In this document: positions 1-12,000 of the stretch, one piece after another | Layout of the letters: each line of letters opens with the position of its first letter | Position numbering within the stretch: the stretch's first letter is position 1 | Assembly (NCBI RefSeq): GCF_032362555.1 | Contig: NC_083517.1 | Span: forward strand, 5,724,001-5,788,000 | Source of the DNA: Amyelois transitella | Taxonomy: Eukaryota > Arthropoda > Insecta > Lepidoptera > Pyralidae | DNA length: 64,000 nucleotides | Direction of reading: 5' to 3' | Translations under genes and position numbers: made by a program | The notes under the pieces: generated by a model | Told to the model about the DNA's origin: nothing | What the model saw: the letters and a program-made list of their open reading frames with translations, nothing else | Database searches by the model: none

Positions 1-3000
1 GAATGCTTAGAAGTAACTTGCCTGAATATAGGGACCGGAAATGCCTGCGCTTGGCACAATAATCCAAAATTTTGACCAATATTTCGTAAAAAAGATTGGC
101 TCCGTACATCCGTTACGAACGTCGGTGCTTTGAAGCCAACTGGTTCTGTGATTTGAGTATGATGAGGTTAAACATCAAAGTTATGAATGCATTACTCGAC
201 ACTTGCCTGAACATTGGGGCTGGAAAACTTTGAGCCTGGCATAGTAGAGCAAAACTTTGTCCTATACGTTTTCTGAATATGCTACCCATAGATTCGGATG
301 AAAAAGTGGGGGATTTAGCACCGACAGGTTCTATAACATCCAAACAATAATATTTATTTTATTTCAAATAATCATAAACTTGCCTGAAAATCGGTACAGG
401 AAAAGCTTGTGCTTGACATAGTAAGGCAAAACTTTGATTCTCATGTCTTTTTATTGACGATAAATCCGATTCAGATGAAAAAGACGGTGACTTTAATCCA
501 ACCGGTTCTGAAGAAAACAACCTATACATTATTAAGACATTAGGTACATCTTTTTAATATCCTACAATGCGTATGATTGATTTTTGTCTAACGCAAACTA
601 AACCAATGCGAGTTGTTTTTTATACCTACGTGTCTTTAGTAAATATAGATGAAAAATAAAATTTGGATATTTTGAAGACTTGCCTGAATATAGGAACAGG
701 GAAAGCTTGAGCTTGACACATCATCGCAAAACTTTGCCCTTCATACCTCGTTACTGCAGATAATGTAAAATCAGTTGAAAATGTTGGTGGCTTCGAACCC
801 ACAGGCTCTGTATAACAGAAAAAGACAAATAGTGAGATGACTTACCTAAAAATAGGCGTAGGAAAGGCTTGCGCTGGACAGAGGAGGGCAAAGCTTTGTC
901 TTATTTCTCTTACAAATATGCTGCCTTTGGAGTCAGTAGAAAAGGAAGGTGCTTTTGCCCCAACGGGTTCTAAAATAAAAGATGAGGACTTCAACGAACC
1001 TGAAAAAAGGTTGAGGGTACCCTTGCGCCTGGCAAAGCATGGAGCCACCAGAATTAGCTTCAATATTATAAGTGTAACTTGACGCCGAAGTAGGGAATGC
1101 AGGCGCTCTCGCTGTTACCGGTTCTACGCCAACAAATAAAAGTTTAAAGATAAATATAAACTCACTTGAATATAGGAGGAGGAAACGCTTGGGCCTGGCA
1201 CAAAAGAACTATTTCTTGATCAGCCAATTTATTCAGAGACGTGCTTTTAAATTCCAATGAAAATGATGGCGCCTTTGACCCGATAGGTTCTGTGATGTTA
1301 TAATTTAGCAATTAAATATACCTACTTTAAGTTTTTTAGGTCTTATTGCCTTACCTGAATAATGGGACGGGAAAGGCTTGTGCTTGACATAAAAGAGCAA
1401 AATCCTGACCAGTTCTACGAATTATTCCAGAAAATTGTATGTCATTTGAGAATGTGGGAGATTTCGAGCCAACTGGTTCTAAAATAAAGATAATATACTT
1501 AGGTATAATTTTATTCACCTGAATATAGGTACGGGAAAACCTTGAGCTGGACAAAGTATATTTAGACTTTGGTCAATTTTTCTCATATACCAAGAAAATT
1601 TACTATCTGTTGAAAAGCTAGGTGGCTTTGTTCCAATAGGTTCTAAAAGAAACAAGATAATTAATGGTTTTAGTACCTGTAAAAAGGAATGGGGTATCCC
1701 TGTGCTGGACATAGTAATGCTAAGCCGTGTCCTACTGGTCTTATAAACCATGCTAATCTATCATCAGTAGAAAATGTTGGTGGCTTCAAACCGATGGGCT
1801 CTGAAACGTATGAGGAGTAATCAGTGATTTCTCACCTAAATAGCGGAACAGGAAAGGCTTGAGCTGGACATATGAGAGCAAAGTCACGATCAGCATGTAT
1901 TTCAAACCACTGGAGCTTTGAACCACTTGAAAATGAAGGACTTTTGGAGCCTACGGGTTCTAAAATAAAAAATAAATTAAATACCTGAATATCAGGGCGG
2001 GATATGCTTGCGCTGGACATAATAACGCAAAACCTTGCTCGATGTCTTTAACATACCATGCCATTTTAAAATCCGTTGAAAAAGTAGGAGCTTTCAGACC
2101 AACGGGCTCTAGAACAAATGTGACTTGTCTTAACTCGGACTCTAAAACTCACCTAAACATTGGGACTGGATATGCCTGCGCCAAGCAAAGCAATGTGACG
2201 CTGGAGTCCATCATGAATTCTACGAATTCTATTGTTTTTGTTGGAACTTTAGGTGGGGCACTATTAATTGGCTCTAAAAGAAAATAATGGAATGTCAACT
2301 TTCTGGTATTTATTACCTGAACAAAGGGACTGGAAAAGCCTGTGCGGGACACAATAGAGTTACGCTAGCATTTACATTTGCGCTGAAACCTCTTACATTA
2401 TCCATTGTGGGAAATTTCGGACTGACTCTGCCTACAGGTTCTGGGAATTAAGAAATCAGACTTTTACCGAGCTGGTTTTGCATAAAAATGGGAAGTAAGT
2501 ATAACCAACTTAATAAATTTACCTGAATAATGGAACAGGGTATGCTTGAGCTGGGCAAAGTAATGTTATAGTGTCATTGCACGAAACTTCTGTTATATCG
2601 ATCATTTTTGTAGCTACCTTTGGTGCAGCACTACCCACCGGCTCTACAGATAAAAATATTGCTGTCAGTGATAAGACATTTCATTGAGATACCTGAAAGC
2701 TGGGGCAGGGAAAGCCTGCGCAGGGCACAACATGGTAACGTTGTCACCGCCTTCGGCATCAAACGCGCGACTTTTGTCTCCGGATGTGAACTTAGGTGAA
2801 ACACGACCGACCGGCTCTATGAAGAAAATCTATAGTCAATCTTGGTCCGCTATGACCTTTCTTCCAAAACAGTTTGGAAAGAGCAAAACGTTACGTAGTC
2901 ACGTATGCTACATTTATTTACTAATTTACTATATTGAAATTTACCTGAACAGTGGAACTGGGAATGCCTGTGCCGGACATAATATCGTGAGGCTGCCATT

Positions 3001-6000
3001 AAGCATTGCACTGAAACTTCTCGAGCTATCCAGCGAAGGGAATTTTGGCGATACACGGCCCACTGGCTCTATAGACAAGAAAATAGTTCAAAGTACCTGA
3101 ACAATGGAGCAGGAAACGCTTGTGCAGGACACAGTACAGAAACGTATGAATTCGAGGAGAAAGTAAAGCTGCGTGCTGTTTCCATCGTCGGAAATTTAGG
3201 AGATACTTTGCCCATTGGTTCTGTTTATACAAAAATTATTAAGTTGTTTAATTACCTAAATAATGGAGCAGGAAATGCCTGCGCAGGACAAAGTAATGGC
3301 ACAGCATCCCTTTTATTTGCAATAAAAGTCCTACTTATGTCTCCAGTAGGAAATTTCGGCGATACTCTTCCCATTGGTTCTATAGAAAATGTGGAAGTCA
3401 TAACATTATTACGTTATAGATATCTTACCTAAACATTGGGGCAGGGAACGCTTGTGCGGGGCACAGAACCGAAATGGATTGATTTGTTTCAAAAAAAAAC
3501 ATTCTGCTTCTTTCTAGACTTGGGAACTTCGGTGATACTTTTCCCATAGGTTCTGAAATTTTACCGCATTTTCGGAATATAAAAAATTAAAATACCTAAA
3601 AAGTGGGACTGGGAAAGCTTGCGTAGGACATTGTAACGCGAATGAATCGTTGTTTAACTCCAATTATGATTCCTATAACAATAGATGCGACCGGCGGGCT
3701 CTAAAGAAAATAACAAAATAATTTCAGATGTTACCTGAACAACGGGATTGGAAAAGCTTGCGCAGGGCACTGCAAGGCATACGATTCGTTTTTGTAGACT
3801 TCAAACATTGTTCCGGTCAATACCGTCGCAAACTTAGGTGGTACGCGGCCGACCGGTTCTAGAATGTTTACAATAAACAGGCTATTGTTAATTATAACAA
3901 CATTACCTGATCATGGGGACAGGGAATGCCTGCGCAGGACATTGCAAAGCGAATGACGAATCCAGCGAAGTAACAAACATCATGCCCACTTGGCTTGACG
4001 ATAGTTTGGGTGTCACTTGCCCTATTGGCTCTGGGGATTAGCAATTTCAGTTAATGTAAGTAAGAGCCCTTACCTAGACAGAGGAGCGGGAAACGCCTGA
4101 GCCGGGCATAATAATGCGAGGTCGGTGTCCACGGTAAACTGGAAGCCGCTGGTCGTCTGCGCGCTAGCGAACTTGGGAGGGACCCGCCCCACAGGCTCTG
4201 CGCATGTTGGGAGAAGGTGGATATTCCAGGGGGAACATACGTGTCTTTAAAGCTACATTCTGATAGGCCCCTACTTTGTCGGTCGTGTTAATAATTACTA
4301 CTTTAACGCGAGTCAAGGCTTTGCAGGGTACCCTATCCCAACATTCAGGCAAGTTATAATTGAATTCATTTAATCATACACATTGAAGCTATAAATTTAA
4401 TATTTGTAAATCTCACAATGACATACGGCTGCACAAATATGAGTAAGCGCTAGTAGAAATTTAACAGCAATATTAATCAATACAGATGATATGTTGATAA
4501 ATGTGGCCAGTTCACACTCGAAATTAAAGAATATACATATTAAGTCTATTACTTAAAGTTTACGATTACAGTATCATACAATATGAATATTTTTAGTGTA
4601 GATCTTCATTTGATGAAGCCCCAGTGGCTTCACCAAAATGGAGAGGAATCTAAATGATTCAATTAAGATACACGTAAATTAGTCATTTTAACTAAATGTC
4701 TTAATTAATAACATTTACTTTTAAAAGCAATCTGTATTACATTGTAAGATTTCAGCAAGAAAAAAATCTATGAATTTTAAGACTTGAGTGAAAATTATTT
4801 GTTTAGACATATGCAGCTTGAATTTTTGTATTGTACAACTAAATTTATGAAATACGCATCTATATAAAAACTATTTCATCATTTTCACCCAAGTCATTAG
4901 TGGTACTAATTCATTTAAGCTTAAATTCCAATTCGTTCGATTATTTTCTGTAAAATTTTATTTTTAACAAAAAGTTTATTAGATAAACAGGCTTTACATA
5001 AATTGGTACCACCAAGAAACATTAATACTACAAAATTACTCACCGGTGATAACCAATCGTCCTTTGGTTGCTGAAAGTCTAGTTTCTCCGGTAAGTCTAT
5101 GCTTAGTCCGACATTGGTAAGATTTGTATCCATCTTCAGGTCCCACATCTCTAATATGCAATTCACCAGAAGGCAGTACTAAATATTTTCCCTCTGAAAG
5201 TACGAAAATATCATTGTAAAAATTGCAAACAATCTTCATGGATATTAATAGCAATTTCATGTTTAATACATTTCTCAATGCAACATAGGGTTGCAATTTA
5301 CTTATAAATATCATGGCATGCATTAAACTAAGGAAGGAGGAAATGGGGAAAGGTAGGCCGTGAGGCCCATGGATCCATGGGTACCCAAAAAAAGGAACAT
5401 CAACCTAAACTAAACCTAATCTCTTGAGGTAGAGCCAATAGGGCTAAAGACCAAAGTGTGTTTCGTACCATCTTTATTCTGAGCAGATTCAATTTTAATT
5501 TCAAGCTCGTTTGAATCCTCGCTGATGATCCATGATATTACAGTAACATACTCCGAAACAAAGCTAGGGATATGACATTTCAGAATAGCAGCGTTCCCAC
5601 GTAAAACATATTCTTCCATGAGATTGACAGCGTATGCCTGAGAAACCACTGAAACAATATCTCAATCTTATTTGTTGCAATTAGTTATAGTACATATAAA
5701 TCTATGCCTAATATAAACCAAGTTTGCAATGATAGAAACTTGATAATATTTTACTAAAGTCAATATATCTCCTAAATCAACAGGTCAGGACATAAAGGAT
5801 TAGAAGGCTAAGGAGTAGGATTTCAACAACTTGCTAGTTAACTACCCAAACTAGAAGAATCATCAATTTTTATTTCTGTCTCATTTTCATCTTCCGATAT
5901 AATCCAAGAACTAACGATGACATATTCAGATACAAAGCTGGGTATTTGGCATTTCAGAATAGCAGCATTTCCACGCAATACATATTCTTCCCAAAATTTC

Positions 6001-9000
6001 ACATCATAGGCTTGTGAAACGACTGAAATAATCAAACATTTTATTTTTATTTGGAAATGTTTTAAAGTGTATTTAAGTCCGACGAAACCCTAATTAAGAC
6101 AAAGCGAACTACCCTATTCAAATTAAAGATGTGATTAATAATGATGGATATAGGGATTTTTGGAAACTGGGGGAAATATTCACCATTACCTAGATTAGAA
6201 TTGGTGTCTAAATTTATCTCGATATCATCTTCATCTATTTCAGATATGATCCAGGAAGTTATGGTAACATACTCAGAGACAAAACTTGGAATGTGACATT
6301 TTAATATGGCAGCATTACCACGTAAGACATTCTCTTCCCAAAGATTCACGGTATATGATTGCGACACCACTGCAAAAATATTTATACTCAAGCTTTTAAA
6401 ATCGAGGAGGTGTTAGCTTGAGGATAGGGACAGGACATACATGAACACATTTTAAGATACCTAAATTATTGGATTCATCTATTTTAATTTCAATTTCATC
6501 AATCTCATCTTCTGATATTATCCAAGATGAAACAGTAACATATTCAGTTACAAAACTGGGTATGTGACATTTAACTATCGCTGAATTTCCCCGCAGTACG
6601 TTCTCTTCCATCAAATTAACAGTATATGCTTGAGAGACAACTGAAATAACAAGGTGTTGGAATAAGGATAGGTAGCTTTTTGTAGGCCTATAATAGAGTA
6701 CCCAAGCTCTTATTAGAATCTTCTTTTATTTCCATTTCTTCTGAACCGTCTTCAGATATTATCCAGGAGGAAACACTCACATATTCTGTGACGAATGTGG
6801 AAATATGGCATTTTAAAATGGCTGCATTTCCACGTAATACGCTTTCTTCCATGAGATTTACGGTATATGCTTGGCTCACTACTGTAATATCGAAATTTAG
6901 AAAAAAAACAAATTAGTTTGATCATATAACAAACTAATTGGAATAATTTGGAAAGGATTTAAAGGAGGTAAAGCTATGGTTTTATCGGCAATTATTTACC
7001 CTCTTCGGTAACAGTGCCACTCAATTTTATTTCCTTTTCTTCTTTATCTTCGAATCTACTATGACATATTCCGATACAAAACTTGGAATCAAACACTTCA
7101 ATATAGCGGCATTGCCACGTAAAACATTCTCTTCGACCAGATTAACAGTATATGCTTGAGACACAACTGAAAAAACAACCTTATTTACTCTTCTAAACAA
7201 GAGGATGACTGAAAGTCGCCTCCGTCACATAAAATGCGCCAAAGCGATTTTGGCCTGTCTCTACATATTTTCTATACAACATGCCTAGAATGCCTTAGTA
7301 ATTCTAAAATTATGAAAGGTCAAGGACATAGAAAGGACCACTTTTAACATTAAAATGAAAAACGGAATACCGTAATTGTCATTAAGTACGTATTCGCCAC
7401 CTTCAGTATCGTGCCAAGACACCACCTGGACATGATCAGATACAAACGAAGGAATGTGACACTTGAAAACTGCAGCATTGCCTCGAATGACATAGATATC
7501 ATACACCTGCGACTCGTAGAACTGATTTACGGCTGAAAACCGAAGAATTTGTATTTAAAAAGTAGAATATAATTCGTTTGACTGACTCTTGGGGATTAGG
7601 TAGAGCGGATAGGAACAATTGGGGTCAGGCCGACATTTTCAATTACCGTAATTGGTGTTGGAACTATTTAACGAAAATGCTGTGAGGGACTCTCCGTCCG
7701 TCACCCATTCTACAATATTAACGTAATCCGCCACGAAAGAAGGAATGGTACATTTAACAATTGCAGAGTTTCCACGCAGAACATCTTCATCGATCACGCG
7801 AGGTTCGTAGTTCTGATGTACCACTGCAGATGACAAAAAAAACCGGAACTAAAGATTGCCATTTTAGGTTTATTTTGAAATTTTTGTGGAAGGGAATTAG
7901 GAACTTATCTATAAAATTATAACTCCTAACCAGAATATACATTGTTTTGTTCCTCAGCTGAAATCGTGTCGTTGTCCATAATCCAAGCTATGATATGAAC
8001 AAAATCCGCCACAAAGGAGGGAACGATGCACTTTAATATTGCTGTATTACCACGTAAAACGAACTCATCGTTGACTCTAGCTTCATATGTTTGTAGAACA
8101 GCTGTGACAGAATTAAATATAATGGATAAAAGGAATAGGACATAAGACCTTCAAGGAATTATTGTATCTACCCGCATCTTTTCCCGGATAATACGAGCCA
8201 CCTTCGCTGTCTGTCCACATTTCAACATATACAAAATCCGATACAAAGCTTGGTACTTCACACTTCATAATAGCTGCATTGCCGCGAATAACGTACTCAT
8301 TATCAGCCTCAGCCTCGTACGGTTGTGACACCACTAGACAGTACAAATAAGAACATAAAAAAAATAACTATACTCCAAGGCACCCTCTTGAATTGGTACT
8401 GTTTCATACTAAGTGTTTTAAGTATTATACTATGGAAAATCATATTTTGCCAATGCTGTTCCTAATTGTAAATTAATTTAAAATCAACACAAAAAGACTG
8501 GATGATATAGGGAAGGATAGGATAAGAAGACCAAAAGTAGTGATTTAATAACTGTACCATCCGACGGCTTAGTGTTATTTATGGTCAGTACTTCTCCATC
8601 TTCTATGATCCAAGCTTCGACATATACGAAGTCGCTAACAAAAGATGGAATCTTACAGTGGACAATGGCAGTATTCCCTCTAATCACGTACTCATTTTCG
8701 GCTTCGGTCACGTAATACTGCGACACGACTGTTGAATATCAAACAGATACTTAGAAGGGAACGATAGGCTAAGGTGTGGGACATGTGGTCAATATGGGAA
8801 GTAATAGAATAGATGTCATTGTTAGCGAGCGGGGCTATTGTTACCGAGGTCCTCAGAATAATTAATGACTGTTCCTTCTTCATCAATCCAGGCCTCTACC
8901 TTAACAAAATCCGCGACAAAAGAGGGTATAGAACATTTCAATACTGCAGCATTTCCACGTATTACATACTCTGTAAGGATCTCGGCTTCATAGAATTGAT

Positions 9001-12000
9001 TTACAACTGAAAATAAAAGGGATAAGGGATTGGACGTTAGTAAATACATGTTGTAGAACTAAAATTACTAGTACCGATGTCATCGGTCATTAAATATTCT
9101 CCACCATCAGAGTCCACCCAAGCCTCAACTTTGACAAAGTCAGCCACAAACGAAGGAATGTTGCATTTGAGGACCGCAGTATTTCCGCGGATGACATATT
9201 CGGAGACCACTTCAGCCTCATAATACTGGGTGACAACTGGAATTGTTTATAAATATGGATAGGAATGATAGCGGATTTGCATAAGTATAATGTCTCAAAA
9301 TACCATCATCCTTAATATCTTCAATAGATCGTGTGTAGGAATTGCCAGTTTCATCATGCCAAGATACAACACTGACAAAATCCGCTACAAAAGAGGGGAT
9401 GGAACATTTTAAGATAGCGGAGTTTCCGCGTATAACATATTCATTATTAACTTCTGATTCATACAACTGCTGCACAACTGAAATGATTACATGATAAATT
9501 ACTTATTAAAAAACAAAGGATAAGGGAAGTGTTGGAGGGTTGGCAAACTGGTAAAAGGTGATGTACCGGAATAGGATTAACCATAGTTATCGCCAGGACT
9601 GAAGTCTTCGTTCTGATCGGTATGCCAAGACAACACCTCAATGAAATCGGCGACGAAGGAAGGAACCTGGCACTTTAGCACGATACTGTTGCCCATTATA
9701 ACGTACTCCTTGTTTACGTCCGTATCGTATTGCTGTGTTACCACTGGTAAAACAATATGCTAAATCAAAGTCATAATATTGTTAGAACTATAGAACAGTA
9801 AAAACAAAATGTTAATCTGAAAATATGTAATTGTCGTACATAGAAGTAAAAAACATCCAGTCCAAAAAATCGTTTACTTTTAACGTTTTTCATTAACTCA
9901 TATTTTAAAAAAAAATATATTAATTATTAGTCATTTATAAAAAAACATGATTATATACCAGTTTCATGATTATATTCATGGCCTTGGACTGGGTATATGC
10001 AGAATTTGCAGTTCCTTCAGTTACCGATATGAATGACAAAAAAATATCAACATAATTTGTATTAATTCAAAGCGATTAAGGAATATTCAATATAAAAAAC
10101 GCGAGAAAAATTAATCTTACAATTTAGCATTCATAATTAGAATTTTAATATAACACCTTGAACTATTAAAAAATTAATGGTATTTGTGTTGACATGAAAC
10201 TGCTCAATTATGAATCACTTAACCTCTGTGTAAAGTGAACCCAGTAGTTAACCATGGTTATTACATTAACGTCTTCGAATCGATTCATTGGTCGCTCGCG
10301 TAGAGTCGGGCTGATTATTTAATTGACTTAGTTCGGCCTGGCCCTTTAACGTGAGGTCAGCGTCCTACCAGCTTGTCACTATAGATACCAATAGGTACGA
10401 TAGTAAATTAAAAGTGAAATTGGAAAAAGCATATAATTAGAACTATACATTATGAATACAACGCTGATAACCCTTGTGACAGCTCGAGGTGCGGCAATGT
10501 CACAGCGGGATGCTAGTACTCCTAGCTACAGAGCTAGGAGTACTTTGTCTATTTTTTAGTATTCTTAAGTACAGACTTAAAGTACATTATCCAAGAATAG
10601 TATAATGACTTCAAATTCAGTTTAAGTGTTTTATTATTGTAATTACAAAGTTACCATGAAGAACACCGATGACTAAAATTTACTGATTCATATGTAAGTA
10701 TAGTGACAATGATTCATCTTGATGCCGTGTCTTAATATTAGAAATAAAATTTTTATACAAAACACCTCAATCATTTTGTAAATATCTATTAAAATTTTTG
10801 AACAATGATTTTATTTAAAGAATTTTAAGACAGGGTTCTACTATGGAGGTTTTCGTACAAAACGTTCCTAAAAACATCAAAAACCATTTTGTTTATAGAC
10901 CCTCTTGTTTCATTAATCGGTTAATAAATATAAGGTTTTGTAACTGATCGCTTATTTTATCATCTGTCTTTATTACATAGTGGTATTATTACTAGTGGAG
11001 TGGAGAAGTCATTTAGCAATTAATTCCGAACGCTGGACGCGGCACCAAATTGTGATATTAAAGTTCCTGTTTGAACATTGTGTTAACTTATTTATTAAGA
11101 TAACCTATGTTTAAGTTTATTCACTTCGATATTAAAAAAAAAATCGCTTTAATCCTGACAAATGTAATCCTTGCACATTTTTGACGTATTTAGATTATGA
11201 ACATACGCATTTTTTGAGTATCTTCTAAATTTAAATATATAAAAGTTTAAGAAAAATGTGTTAGATGATTAAGTCACTTGTAAACAAAATAAAATACACA
11301 CACATCAACATCCAGAGTAAGAAGTATCATAAATGTAATTCATAACCCTGGTCATTGTCAAGATTTATATCAGTATAACTTATCCTATGTAGAAATCTGA
11401 GAATGAAAAGGCGGAGCCAAGATATATGCATACATCGTATGAGAAAATGTTTTATTTTTACTCTTACAATTTATTTTCAAGCTATAAAACATAAATCATA
11501 GTATTCATAAATTCTCGCTCGCTATATTCACCTCATTATTTTCATCTGTCTACCAGAAACTTGAAAATGGTCTTTCAACTTGTAAAACTTTTGAAATAAT
11601 TTGACTGCCTTTTTCACTCGTATGATTTAATAAGAAAAAAGAACATTACATTTCATTAATTTTGTAATTCCAAAGGTGTACTATCAAAAATAGAACTTAT
11701 TTTAGAAAAATCACAAAAAACCTTGTAGAAGGTATTATCTATAAATAGATAAGAGCTCCGGTAACCGTTTTCCATCAGATACCTAGTCTTACACCTGTTT
11801 TGTAAATTATTATACAGGGCAGATATCAGATAGAAACAAATGTGATATAAAATTGGATTAGAATCGCAAATTCAGTACAACTTTGGAATATCAGCGATAC
11901 GTGAATGTATTTTAGCCAAACTTACCAGCTCGCAGGTTGACATCCCGGGAATGTATGGTACCGACGGGGTTCCGAGCTAAGCAAGCATATACCTGCGCAT

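Larger units (their letters stand above)
5331..9540 (-). promoter_or_regulatory. Repeated pyrimidine-rich intronic element after each exon 4
   Basis: Every spacer on the 3' side of an exon 4 holds a pyrimidine-rich stretch on the transcript strand, seen as GGATAGGRA-like runs on the plus strand. Examples are near 5331, 5800, 6147, 6418, 6666, 6970, 7320, 7590, 7888, 8126, 8508, 8764, 9012, 9258 and 9520. Published work places selector sequences after exon 4 copies, pairing with a single docking site, so these are candidate selectors. The pairing partner was not firmly identified. Confidence 0.4.

Noticed and set aside
508-683. Possible extra decayed exon 6 in the 176-nt spacer
   Set aside because: No PAQ-like or EPVG-like codons in any minus-strand frame and no matching length between candidate splice sites.
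3026-3232. Longer open frames overlapping exons 6.7 and 6.8 on the minus strand (for example MYKQNQWAKYLLNF)
   Set aside because: These are out-of-frame readings through exon 6 copies; the spliced frame set by the exon 5 junction gives the conserved Ig sequence instead.
4164-4352. 62-residue minus-strand frame across the intron after exon 5
   Set aside because: It overlaps exon 6.1 in the wrong frame and the antisense relic; no domain or conservation.
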